Translations under genes and position numbers: made by a program
The notes under the pieces: generated by a model
Told to the model about the DNA's origin: nothing
What the model saw: the letters and a program-made list of their open reading frames with translations, nothing else
Databases searched by the model: none
Origin: Labrenzia sp. OB1
Lineage (GTDB): Bacteria; Pseudomonadota; Alphaproteobacteria; Rhizobiales; Stappiaceae
NCBI RefSeq assembly: GCF_001624695.1
Contig: NZ_JSEP01000008.1
Location: 203,372-267,371, forward strand
Direction: 5' to 3'
Length of the DNA stretch: 64,000 nucleotides
In this document: positions 55,345 to 63,388 of the stretch, piece after piece
Layout of the letters: the number at the start of each line of letters is the position of its first letter
Numbering within the stretch: position 1 is the first letter of the stretch

Positions 55345-55378
55345 GCCGGCTCTTTCAATTTCGGAGAGCCGGTTTTTT
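55345..55378 (+). terminator. Rho-independent terminator
   Basis: GCCGGCTCT and its reverse complement AGAGCCGG(T) form a stem of eight to nine pairs with an 11-base loop, followed by six T residues. It ends the small gene at 55051-55305. Confidence 0.85.
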
Positions 55379-55480
55379 CTTGACCAGGGCAAAGATCCGC
55401 ACTGTTCGAAGCTTTACAAAATCCGGTCGTTCCGCCTGCAGCAATGAGTCTGATGATCTTCTTGAGAGATAGCTGACATT

Positions 55481-56744
55481 TCATTCCGATCACATGGTTT
55501 ACACATTTCGCATTTGGGGAGGCCCGAATGCCTCGGAAAGAGTGTAGAGCCATGGATGAACGACTACGCTTTGTTGCCCGTCTTCTTGAAGGTGAGAAGA
55601 TGGTGCCGTTGTGCCGTGAGTTCGGCATTTCGCGTGTCACGGGGTACAAGATTTTTGAGCGTTACAAGGAATGTGGCCTTGACGGCCTCAATGACCGGAG
55701 CCGGCGTCCCTATCGTCAGGCCAACAAGCTTCCCTTCCAGATAGAGCGGTGCATTCTGGGTCTCAAGCGCGAGCATCCATCCTGGGGTGCGCCGAAGATT
55801 CGTGACAAACTGATCCGGCACTACCCTATGTTCAAGGCCCCGGCGATCAGTACGGTTCATGCGGTGCTCGACCGTCACGGCCTGGTCCAGCGCCGCAAAC
55901 GCCGCCGCTACAAGGCGCGGGGAACCGAGCTTCGTGACGCACAGGAGGCGAACGGGCTGTGGTGCGCCGATTACAAGGGAGAGTTCAAGCTGGGTAACCG
56001 GCAGTATTGCTATCCACTGACGATCACCGACTACAGGTCACGTTATTTGCTGGCATGTGAGGGATTGACCTGCACCAAATCCGACTTCGCCTTCGCCGTT
56101 TTTGAGCGCGTGTTCAAGGAGTTCGGGCTTCCCGCAGCCATACGGACCGACAACGGCGTACCCTTTGCCAGTCCGAATGCGCAATTCGGACTGAGCAAGC
56201 TGTCCGTGTGGTGGCTGCGCCTGGGAATCCGGATCGAGCGCATCAAACCCGGCTGTCCGCAGCAGAACGGCCGACACGAGCGCATGCATCTGACGCTGAA
56301 GAGGGAAACGGCAAAACCTGCCGCCTTCAACTTTCTCCAGCAGCAGGAACGTTTCGACCGCTTCATGAGGGTTTACAACAATGAACGCCCCCACCAAGGC
56401 CTTGCTGGGGCGTATCCCGGAGACATCTATACACCTTCGGCCCGTCTCTACGAACCGCCCCGTGAACCGGAATACCCCTTCCATGATCGCACCGTGCGCG
56501 TCACCCGTTGCGGTCGCATCTGTATTGGAAAGCGGAAGATCAATCTCAGCCAGGTCTTCTCAGGCCAGATCCTGGGACTTCGGGAAGTCGACGACAAAAT
56601 CTGGCTCGTCTCATTCCTCGATTATGATCTGGGTTTCTTCGACGATAAAGAGAACCGCGTCGAACCGGCAATCAACCCATTCACACCGGAGAGAGGGTAA
56701 ATTGTCTCTCCGGTATCAAATGTAAACCATGTGACGAGAATGGA
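55481..56744 (+). mobile_element. IS481-family insertion sequence
   Basis: About 1.26 kb bounded by imperfect inverted repeats: 55481-55503 and 56721-56744 share TCACATGGTTTACA (14 bases) and an outer CATTC block, with about 3 mismatches between. One transposase gene fills the interior. The outer ends are approximate and no target-site duplication could be recognised. It lies between the RiPP locus and tRNA-Arg. Confidence 0.8.
55528..56700 (+). CDS. IS481-family transposase
   Basis: 390 residues. N-terminal helix-turn-helix (CREFGISRVTGYKIFERYKE), then the DDE integrase core: LWCADYKGEFKLGNRQ (first Asp), AAIRTDNGVPFASPNA (second Asp) and PQQNGRHERMHLTLKRE (Glu). The tail NERPHQGLAGAYPGDIY is typical of IS481 enzymes. 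The frame is intact, so the element may still move. Confidence 0.93.
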   Translation: MPRKECRAMDERLRFVARLLEGEKMVPLCREFGISRVTGYKIFERYKECGLDGLNDRSRRPYRQANKLPFQIERCILGLKREHPSWGAPKIRDKLIRHYPMFKAPAISTVHAVLDRHGLVQRRKRRRYKARGTELRDAQEANGLWCADYKGEFKLGNRQYCYPLTITDYRSRYLLACEGLTCTKSDFAFAVFERVFKEFGLPAAIRTDNGVPFASPNAQFGLSKLSVWWLRLGIRIERIKPGCPQQNGRHERMHLTLKRETAKPAAFNFLQQQERFDRFMRVYNNERPHQGLAGAYPGDIYTPSARLYEPPREPEYPFHDRTVRVTRCGRICIGKRKINLSQVFSGQILGLREVDDKIWLVSFLDYDLGFFDDKENRVEPAINPFTPERG

Positions 56745-56755
56745 CCTGAAAAAAG

Positions 56756-56832
56756 TGGCGACCCCGACAGGATTCGAACCTGTGACCATTCGCTTAGAAG
56801 GCGAGCGCTCTATCCAGCTGAGCTACGGGGCC
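56756..56832 (-). tRNA. tRNA-Arg (TCT)
   Basis: Minus strand GGCCCCG/CGGGGTC acceptor stem with one G-T pair, discriminator G and encoded CCA. The D-arm has TAGCTCAGCTGGATAGAG, the anticodon loop CTTCTAA gives TCT, and the T-arm is ACAGGTTCGAATCCTGT. The IS481 element ends about 11 bases beyond its 3' end. Confidence 0.95.
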
Positions 56833-56976
56833 TGATTTAACCTGGATGTTAGTTCCTTGCCGCTGCCATTTAATGCATCATAAAAAGTGGCCGTGTCGAT
56901 CCGGGAAAACGCGTTTCAACAATCAATTCCGGCAGGAGCCGAGAACTTCGGACAGAGGCAATCCCATTCTCTTCGT

Positions 56977-57282
56977 TCAGTGTGTCCAGGGAGCGACCCG
57001 GTTGAACTTGAAGTTGTCCGCATAGGCCGAGCCGCGCACTTTGCGTTCCTGAGCCTTTTCCACCCTGTATGGAATACGATGCCGGCGTGCATAGGCGACG
57101 GCTTCTTCCTGGGTTTCGAAGAACAGACGAATCTGCTGTTTCATGTCGGCGGATGAGGTATAGCCCATCAAAGGTTCAACAGACTTGGCCAACTCCGGCT
57201 CGTAATCCAGCACCCAGCGGTGGGTCTTTGCCTTGCCGGATTGCATGGCGGTTTTTGCCGGACGGTAAATGCGCGCAACCAT
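56977..57282 (-). CDS. NDUFS4-like NADH dehydrogenase accessory subunit
   Basis: 101 residues from ATG 57282 (MVARIYRPAKTAMQSGKAKT); the earlier start at 57303 adds seven residues. The whole protein matches the ETC complex I (NDUFS4/18 kDa) family: MVARIYRPAKTAMQSG, HRWVLDYEP, GYTSSADMKQQIRLFFETQE and NFKFNRVAPWTH. These are supernumerary complex I subunits shared by alphaproteobacteria and mitochondria, on the peripheral arm. Monocistronic. Confidence 0.93.
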   Translation of the reverse strand: MVARIYRPAKTAMQSGKAKTHRWVLDYEPELAKSVEPLMGYTSSADMKQQIRLFFETQEEAVAYARRHRIPYRVEKAQERKVRGSAYADNFKFNRVAPWTH

Positions 57283-57720
57283 GATTCTTTGCCCCTCATT
57301 CAAGGTCCCGGAGATTGACTACCTAGACCAGAGCTTTTTCCCGCCTTTTCGGCGGAAGTCAACACCGTTCTCGATCCTGCCGACGAACGAACGTCTCATC
57401 TTGCATGCAAACAATAAAAAAAGTTTGTATTAACGGTGTTTTCCAGTGGCTGTTTATAGACCAAAATTCGCCATGGCACCTATTTGCAACCTATGCTATT
57501 AGCTCTCGATCGTTATATGCCTAAAGGACGCGTGTCAGTTCTGCATATGAAGGAAACAGGGTTTCGGTTGCCCGAATGACTGACGCATCTTAATCTGTGC
57601 TCAATGAACACCGATTAAGATGCGTCAGAGCTATATAATTGATTTGGAATGAGAAACTGAGGGATTTATCTGACATTCGATCCCGAAGATGTCCGGAACA
57701 ACAACGAGTAAGACCCGTTC
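57283..57720. other. Intergenic region with a long inverted repeat
   Basis: No gene is seen. The outstanding element is CTGACGCATCTTAATC at 57580-57595 with its exact reverse complement at 57613-57628, 16 matched bases separated by 17. No T-run follows. The left part (57283-57480) should hold the promoter of the NDUFS4-like gene and has a short AT-rich patch. Confidence 0.7.
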
Positions 57721-57954
57721 ATGCATTATGGATCCATAAAGGGCTTAGGGGCCTATGTTCCGGAACACGTTCAGCCAACTGCTGTCGAGCCGGAAAATCT
57801 GAAAACAGCCATCGATGCAGCAAATCTCACTGAAATGTGGGAAATGATCCTGACGCTGGACTACGCCGTCTCGGATCCTGCGGACCTGACGCCTGACAAA
57901 CGTGACGAGTTCATGAATGTCATGTCACTGCTGCTGAAGGCGTTCGACCGGTAA
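57721..57954 (+). CDS. Small hypothetical protein
   Basis: 77 residues (MHYGSIKGLGAYVPEHVQPT ...). Acidic and helical by eye, with MWEMILTLDYAVSDPADLTP and a final MSLLLKAFDR. No family recognised, and the ribosome site is weak. Kept because the composition looks protein-like and no overlapping frame is better. Confidence 0.45.
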   Translation: MHYGSIKGLGAYVPEHVQPTAVEPENLKTAIDAANLTEMWEMILTLDYAVSDPADLTPDKRDEFMNVMSLLLKAFDR

Positions 57955-58134
57955 TTTCCAAACCCTGCAATCTCAAGCTCGCATTATAAAGACCGAGCGC
58001 GGGTTCTTTCCGGACGCCTCTCTGCGCACCTTGGGCAAACGTGACCATGCCGTTTCCGGCAGTTTCCGCCAAACGCAGACCCAACGACCTCGCGGTTAAA
58101 AACCGGCTACAAGTCTGAAAAATTTTGGAAATTT

Positions 58135-58211
<77 letters not shown>

Positions 58212-58691
58212 ATCCGTTGATTTGCTTGGATTTATAGGCGTTTATGGCTGGCGTCAAGTGAGAACAAACCCGGAATTTGTAGCTCCTGTGGACAGTTCTG
58301 GACATATGAGTCCCGAAATAGTCCCGAAATATGTTCATGATGCGTTCTTCTTAGCTTGGTTTGGCGTGAAATTCCGTGAAAACCAAGTGGGGGACAAAAC
58401 ATGGTCAAATACCTTTCTTTTTCTTCGTTTCACGCTTGGGTCACAGGTAACTCCCGTATCGATAGAACTGCTGTATCAGGCCTTCGGGCCTGATCGCGGG
58501 GGGCGATGGAATGCGATAGTGACATCGGCCGGCGTATAGTCTTGGCGGATTGTGGCCGGCAGTCCGGAGCGCTGCAACGCTCCGGATCTCCCGCGTCATT
58601 CTTGCGGGAAGATTTGATCGGTCACCTGCTTGCCTCGTTCACTCTTTGTTCCTATGACAAGGAAACTGAAACAAACAGGCGGTGACCAGAC
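58212..58691. other. Intergenic region with three successive stem-loops
   Basis: No supported gene. Three strong hairpins lie in a row: 58475-58494 (eight pairs, TTCG tetraloop), 58563-58586 (nine pairs, CTGCAA loop) and 58589-58609 (six pairs). None is followed by a T-run. Left of them a GTCCCGAAAT unit is repeated (58311-58331). This may be the boundary of the prophage-like segment, or encode a structured RNA. Confidence 0.5.
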
Positions 58692-58928
58692 ATGTCACGC
58701 AGAAGCGGCCGCGGACACATCAAGACGGATCAGATATTGGAAAAGCTCGCGCTTGGCCGCGACGGCGCTGTGCAACTGTCGCGAGAGGCGAAGATTGGCT
58801 CAATGGAGTATCGGAAAGCCGGATATGTCATGGAAGCGATCGACGACCTGGCGGAAAAGCTCACCGGTGACAGATACCACTTTCACTGCAAACCAGCCAC
58901 GACTGCACCGCGAGACAATCGCGGCTAG
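58692..58928 (+). CDS. Small hypothetical protein
   Basis: 78 residues (MSRRSGRGHIKTDQILEKLA ...), basic N-terminus and helical middle. A GGCGGTG sequence lies just upstream of the ATG. No family recognised; possibly a prophage-associated or DNA-binding protein. Weak support. Confidence 0.4.
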   Translation: MSRRSGRGHIKTDQILEKLALGRDGAVQLSREAKIGSMEYRKAGYVMEAIDDLAEKLTGDRYHFHCKPATTAPRDNRG

Positions 58929-59066
58929 AACGGGCGGAAAGCGCTCATTTGCTGCGGTTTGCACAAATAGCGGCTATGTGGAAAATGTCAGTGTGATCGT
59001 TGTAAAACTACCCATTTTGCGACGACGCAAAATAGAAACTCTAATCGAGAGTTTTACGAACCATAA

Positions 59067-59510
59067 ATGCAGATCATTTTTCGCCCCCTTACGCGCGATG
59101 ACCTTCCCGAACTCCGCACATGGTTTGAGGATGCAGAGCTATCACGCCGGCTGTCATTTCCAACCGATGAATGGTTCGCCTATGTGGACGCTGGGGCCGC
59201 CGCTCTATGCTGGATGGCGCTGGATGCCGGGAAAATGTTTGCCGTGATGCAGGTTGACCGAGAGGATTCAGAGCGAGGCTATCTTGACCTTGCCGTGCGT
59301 CCTGATCTCAGGGGCCAGGGGTTCGGAACGGCGGTTATGAGGGCGTTTCTGTCAGGGCCTGGACGTGCCTATGCGATCCTGGAAGGACGCATAGAGCCGG
59401 ACAATGTGGCCAGCCTCGCCGTCAGCCGCCGCTGTGGTTTCGAGATACTGCCGGAGCTAGATGCGGATGGCTTGTTTCCAGCGATCTATCGTTCGTCGCG
59501 CAAATCCTGA
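59067..59510 (+). CDS. GNAT-family N-acetyltransferase (cargo gene)
   Basis: 147 residues. GNAT motif A is clear: GYLDLAVRPDLRGQGFGTAV (R-G-Q-G-F-G), followed by NVASLAVSRRCGFEILPE. The N-terminus MQIIFRPLTRDDLPELRTWF is typical of RimJ/RimL- or aminoglycoside-type acetyltransferases. It is transcribed opposite to the phage-like genes to its right, as expected for an independent cargo gene. Confidence 0.82.
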   Translation: MQIIFRPLTRDDLPELRTWFEDAELSRRLSFPTDEWFAYVDAGAAALCWMALDAGKMFAVMQVDREDSERGYLDLAVRPDLRGQGFGTAVMRAFLSGPGRAYAILEGRIEPDNVASLAVSRRCGFEILPELDADGLFPAIYRSSRKS

Positions 59511-59651
59511 TTTTTGCGACAGGTCTCTAATACAATATCTGGAAAGTTGATTTTCGGTGGCCGCGTCACCAACGGCAACAATGGGCCGACATTCCCTCGC
59601 AGGGACACTGCCCATTCAAAGGCTCGAGCCGCCAAGAGCTGGCCATTCAGG

Positions 59652-60269
59652 TCAAGTGAGCAGCCTGTCAGTAAAGACCGAGCTTTGAGGTCGGGTCATG
59701 ATGCCAAACCTCGACAGATGCGGCAGTCCGACTAGGCGGCCTCCTTCAAACTCGCCACGGAACGCAGACACTTTGCCCCAGCCGGTTGGGTGCTTCTCCA
59801 AGTGGCGAATGTTGAGCAATTCTGATAGGATATTGGTGGTCAGTGCGCCCATTGTAACAATCAGCGATGGCTGTGACGTTTGTAGCACTTCTGTCCAAAG
59901 CTCTTTCCCGAACTGAACAGATTGCTTTCGGTTTGTCAGACTTTTCCAGTCTCGCGAGCGGAACGGGACGAGGTTTCCGGCCAAGACGTCTTCTGGCTCT
60001 ATTTCGAGCCTGGCGAAGAGGGACAAGACCTGCTTTTGTAGCTGGTGCTGGCTAGGTGCGCATCCGGCCCAGCTTTCATGACTATAGGCACTTCCTCGCT
60101 TCATTGCGTATGCGCCGTGCATATCTTCTTCGACCGAACCTCCGGGATTCAGGCCTATGAATGCTACTGGGGCTCCCGCTAGAGTTTCGGAAGGGCTGTA
60201 GAGAAAGCGCCACCCAAGGGTGTTTCCACTCCGTTGATATGCTTCTTCGATCCGGCCCCTGAAATTCAT
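59652..60269 (-). CDS. Uracil-DNA-glycosylase-like protein
   Basis: 205 residues from ATG 60269 (MNFRGRIEEAYQRSGNTLGW). APVAFIGLNPGGSVEEDMHG corresponds to the first catalytic motif of the UDG superfamily and GRLVGLPHLSRFGIM to the second (minor-groove) motif region; VLAGNLVPFRS lies between. The classic catalytic Asp is not obvious, so it may be a non-canonical family. It could be a phage repair protein or a defence-related enzyme; the substrate is unknown. Confidence 0.65.
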   Translation of the reverse strand: MNFRGRIEEAYQRSGNTLGWRFLYSPSETLAGAPVAFIGLNPGGSVEEDMHGAYAMKRGSAYSHESWAGCAPSQHQLQKQVLSLFARLEIEPEDVLAGNLVPFRSRDWKSLTNRKQSVQFGKELWTEVLQTSQPSLIVTMGALTTNILSELLNIRHLEKHPTGWGKVSAFRGEFEGGRLVGLPHLSRFGIMTRPQSSVFTDRLLT

Positions 60270-60401
60270 TGAGATCGTGCCTGTGGTTGTAAAGTTGTCC
60301 TCATGCTGCACAATACACAAATGACCGAAAGGGGAGCTTCGCTGCAAGCCTCAAGAATGTCGGCCCTGAGCTGGATGTTCCAGTTCGGTCAATCGGGCTC
60401 A

Positions 60402-60743
60402 CTACTTTCTCGGCACTCCCCGCCAGATCTCCAACACATCTTGCGCGAATGTCTTCGGATCCCGGCTGGCACGCAGGATAAACACCGCGATGTTCCGGCC
60501 GGCCATCGCCAGGATGCCGGCCATGCCGTAGGCCCATTCCTCGCCAAACCCAAACAGGCTGCGCACTGGATCGCCGAACACCAGCGCGGCCATGAAGCCG
60601 ACGAAAAACGTCATCAGCCGGTCGCGCGCGGAAATATCCTTCGGCAAGGCAGCACCGATGACCGCGAACGCGCTGATCGCGGTGATCTTGGTCAAAGGCA
60701 ACTGCCAGAACCAATGCCAAAGTCCGTCCATAAGTTCTCTCAT
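60402..60743 (-). CDS. Phage holin-like small membrane protein
   Basis: 113 residues from ATG 60743 (MRELMDGLWHWFWQLPLTKI), which overlaps the Rz1-like stop (ATGA). About three hydrophobic segments (residues 17-31, 42-57, 66-84), e.g. LMTFFVGFMAALVFG and MAGILAMAGRNIAVFIL. Position after endolysin and spanin genes suggests a holin or a related lysis-module protein. Confidence 0.6.
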   Translation of the reverse strand: MRELMDGLWHWFWQLPLTKITAISAFAVIGAALPKDISARDRLMTFFVGFMAALVFGDPVRSLFGFGEEWAYGMAGILAMAGRNIAVFILRASRDPKTFAQDVLEIWRGVPRK

Positions 60744-61045
60744 TGGTGGCCCCTTCCCCCAAATTGCTGCCGGTATGTGTCGTGCCAGTCCGCGCAACGC
60801 GCGATCCGGCTGTTGGCGCGGCCAAGCGCCTGGTCGGTCTTGATCAGCGCCAGATCCAGCGGATCGCCGAGGTAAACGCCGGAGCGCTCACGCTTGCGGC
60901 AATCGGAGGGAAGATCCGGCGGCGCAGTTTTCGCCGCGGCCTCGCCCAATCTGGCCCCGGCCTGCTTTGCCCGGTCCCTATCGGTTTGACAGGCGCTCAA
61001 GAAGAGGCCGATCGACAACAGCATCAACAGTCGAAACATAATCAT
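60740..61045 (-). CDS. Rz1-like outer-membrane spanin lipoprotein
   Basis: 101 residues with a lipoprotein signal (LLMLLSIGLFLSAC, lipobox LSAC, Cys about residue 19). The gene begins inside the Rz-like gene in another frame (68 bases shared), the classical nested Rz/Rz1 arrangement. The mature part is longer than lambda Rz1 and not unusually Pro-rich. It should form the outer-membrane half of the spanin that fuses the membranes at lysis. Confidence 0.65.
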   Translation of the reverse strand: MIMFRLLMLLSIGLFLSACQTDRDRAKQAGARLGEAAAKTAPPDLPSDCRKRERSGVYLGDPLDLALIKTDQALGRANSRIARCADWHDTYRQQFGGRGHQ

Positions 61046-61328
61046 CCAGCTCCAGGGCTTGTTGGGTGCGCAGGGCTTCGGACTCCGTCAGTTGTTGCTG
61101 AAAGGAGAAGTTTGCGGTTTCCAAAGCGGCGGTGCGGCGCTTGAGTACGGCCAGCTCGGCCTCGGCCGCGGCCAGTTCAACATCGGCGACATAAGAGGAA
61201 ACGGCCGCGCGCACGGCACTCGACTTGTCGAACGTGTGCCAGGTGAAAAGCGCCAGCCCGACTGCCGCAAAGGCGGTCAGAATGGCGCCGGTTCTGGATG
61301 TCCAGAACCAGCTGAGGGCGGCGAACAT
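60978..61328 (-). CDS. Rz-like inner-membrane spanin
   Basis: 116 residues from ATG 61328 (MFAALSWFWTSRTGAILTAF), which overlaps the preceding stop as ATGA. One N-terminal membrane helix, then a long coiled coil (VELAAAEAELAVLKRRTAAL, FSFQQQLTESEALRTQQALE), the form of an i-spanin. Overlap with the Rz1-like lipoprotein gene supports the call. Confidence 0.65.
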   Translation of the reverse strand: MFAALSWFWTSRTGAILTAFAAVGLALFTWHTFDKSSAVRAAVSSYVADVELAAAEAELAVLKRRTAALETANFSFQQQLTESEALRTQQALELDDYVSTVDAVVDRPLLERLSNR

Positions 61329-61546
61329 CAGCCGTAGTCCTGCGGTTGGCGGGGCTTCTTCGGCCATTGCTTGGTAACGACATCGAGGCCGAAGGCCCCG
61401 CCGGCGAACAGAAAAACCGGTGTCGTCAGCAGCTCCGCCCAATAGCGCGCCGCGCTGCCGCCGCCGCTCCACAGATCGAAGCTGCAAAGCATGAGCAGAG
61501 CGGCCAGCAAGGCCCATGCGGTTTCCCGCTTGTATGTCTTGACCAT
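61328..61546 (-). CDS. Small two-helix phage membrane protein (possible holin)
   Basis: 72 residues with two hydrophobic segments (WALLAALLMLCSFDLW and LLTTPVFLFAGGAFGLDVV). It lies 12 bases after the endolysin gene and overlaps the Rz-like gene by one base-plus (ATGA). A holin is likely from position and size; no family match was recognised. Confidence 0.6.
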   Translation of the reverse strand: MVKTYKRETAWALLAALLMLCSFDLWSGGGSAARYWAELLTTPVFLFAGGAFGLDVVTKQWPKKPRQPQDYG

Positions 61547-61558
61547 CGGAAATCTCCT

Positions 61559-62284
61559 TTAGAGACGGGCCGCCTGGACGTGCATCCAGTCGAAATTGGC
61601 GGTGCGGCCGAGCGAGACCCAGCCCTCTGCTTCCCATGCGCGCCAGAACGGAATGGCGTCGTCGAGCGACAGGCGCGCCCGAGGCCGCTTCCAGGAAAGG
61701 CGGTTGCGCTCCGGATCGAAGTCGATGGCAATGCCCCAGGAATGCATGGAATAGCGGCTGCCGCCGCGCATGCGGCGCACGTTCAAAGAGCCACCGAAAA
61801 GATCCAGACCGAGATCCTTGATCTCCCGGTCTGAATAGAGCCCGTGGATCTTGTGAAGCGCGCGTTCGGCGGAAGCCGCCACCTTGCTGTGAAGAGTGAT
61901 CGTGCGCACCGGCACGTCCAGGTCCCAGGCAAGGCGCATGCCCCAGGGAACCTCGACACGCGTCTGGCCGGTGCCGACCGCCCCGTAAAACGAAAGGACG
62001 TCTTTCTGGCGTGGCCAGATGGTCTTGCGGCGATCGTCGGGCAGGTCGCTGTCGCGATCCGGAATGAACCCGCTCACCTCGACCGGAACGCGCGAGGCGG
62101 CCGCCTTCAGTGCGGCCACCGTCGCCTTGTCCGCCTGCGAGGTTATCGGCAGCCCCCGGGCGGTCTGGAAACCGCGCAAGGCATGCAGGGTTTTCGGACC
62201 AATTTTGCCATCGATTTCACCGCAGGCAAAACCATGCGCCGTCAATCGGCTCTGCAACCACATTTCAAAAGACAAACTGGACAT
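61559..62284 (-). CDS. M15-family peptidase endolysin with peptidoglycan-binding domain
   Basis: 241 residues from ATG 62284 (MSSLSFEMWLQSRLTAHGFA). Residues ~5-60 form a PG_binding_1 domain (GEIDGKIGPKTLHALRGFQT). The C-terminal part is a VanY/L-alanyl-D-glutamate peptidase-like M15 domain, with zinc ligands in YSMHSWGIAIDFDPERN (His, Asp) and FDWMHVQ (His). No secretion signal, so release depends on a holin. Typical tailed-phage endolysin at the head of the lysis genes. Confidence 0.87.
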   Translation of the reverse strand: MSSLSFEMWLQSRLTAHGFACGEIDGKIGPKTLHALRGFQTARGLPITSQADKATVAALKAAASRVPVEVSGFIPDRDSDLPDDRRKTIWPRQKDVLSFYGAVGTGQTRVEVPWGMRLAWDLDVPVRTITLHSKVAASAERALHKIHGLYSDREIKDLGLDLFGGSLNVRRMRGGSRYSMHSWGIAIDFDPERNRLSWKRPRARLSLDDAIPFWRAWEAEGWVSLGRTANFDWMHVQAARL

Positions 62285-62696
62285 TCCGCCCTCCTTCGTT
62301 TGGGCATGAAAAAACCCGCCTCGATGGGCGGGTCGGTGGAAACTGAGTGTTCGGTTCAGGTCAGCGGGCGTCGGGTCCCGCGCCGTGGTTCGTGGCCGGA
62401 TTGAGCCTGTCCGGGACAACTGCGGCAGGGCGCTTTATGTTAAACTTGGGCGGGAAGCGGTTATTCGCTTCGGTGGCTACCAAAGTCGGCTGTGCGCAGA
62501 TAGTGACATTTGCAAAGTCTTGGAATCTACCAGCCGGGCGGCGGTCCCATACTGAACGAGCAACGGATGGAGCAGACCTTCGCTGCAGGAGCAGCCAGCA
62601 AGCATCATTGAACGGACGGAATGCTGACAACCCTGTCGTTGTTTTCCAATCTTTGAATGTCTTTACGTGGCCGATTAGGAGCCATATATCTGCAGA
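62285..62696. other. Intergenic region between endolysin and GNAT cargo
   Basis: About 410 bases without a supported gene. Immediately right of the endolysin start, 62307-62334 contains a short inverted repeat (CCGCC/GGCGGG) of terminator type. The section 62450-62540 (GGCGGGAAGCGG...) faintly resembles 58935-59000 upstream of the other GNAT gene, suggesting a common cargo-flanking sequence. Confidence 0.4.
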
Positions 62697-63275
62697 ATGA
62701 AGTTCGATATCGCGCCCGATTTATTTTTGAAATTCCTCCAGCGGTCAGACGCTGAGGACTTGTTTCGGGTTGTTGATGCCAACCGTGATTTTTTGCGGAG
62801 TTGGTTGCCTTGGCTCGACAGAAACTGTTCGCCAGATCATTCTCGGAAGTTTATCGAAAGCATCCATGGCCAAAAAAATGCCGATTTGGGTTTTGCATGT
62901 GGGGTTTACTGGAAAGACAGTCTTGTTGGGATGTGCGGTTTTCACGAGATTAACAAGCAAGAACAATCAGTTGTTATTGGGTATTGGCTGTCAGAAGATT
63001 GTCAGGGGAACGGCATAATTTCTCAATGCACATCCTTTTTCATCGGCTACGCCTTTGACAAGCTGAGCCTTGAAAAAGTTTGGATACCAGTCGCCGAAGG
63101 AAATATCCGCAGTCGTAAGGTTTGCGAGAGACTTGGCCTGGTGTCAGAGGGCATATCTCAAAGGGCTGAATGGCTCTATGACAGATGGGTAAACCACGTT
63201 TGCTATGCTATGGATGCGCAACGGTGGCGTGAGAGAAGCCGAAACGCCAACGGTCGATCGTCTGGGATGAGGTAG
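62697..63275 (+). CDS. RimJ/RimL-type N-acetyltransferase (cargo gene)
   Basis: 192 residues. RimL-family features: EDLFRVVDANRDFLRSWLPW at the start, VVIGYWLSEDCQGNGIISQC (acetyl-CoA loop, Q-G-N-G) and NIRSRKVCERLGLVSEGI. Could acetylate ribosomal protein N-termini or small amines; substrate unknown. Its base composition is more AT-rich than its neighbours, and it is opposite in direction to the phage genes on both sides, consistent with a laterally gained cargo gene. Confidence 0.82.
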   Translation: MKFDIAPDLFLKFLQRSDAEDLFRVVDANRDFLRSWLPWLDRNCSPDHSRKFIESIHGQKNADLGFACGVYWKDSLVGMCGFHEINKQEQSVVIGYWLSEDCQGNGIISQCTSFFIGYAFDKLSLEKVWIPVAEGNIRSRKVCERLGLVSEGISQRAEWLYDRWVNHVCYAMDAQRWRERSRNANGRSSGMR

Positions 63276-63388
63276 CTTCTTCCTTCAACGCGCTGAGCAG
63301 CATCCGTGACCCTGGGCTCCTTTCTGCCATTCGCCGCAAATGGCTCGAACGGCAGCTCCGGGCCACAATCGCAAATTGACTGAAGGCC

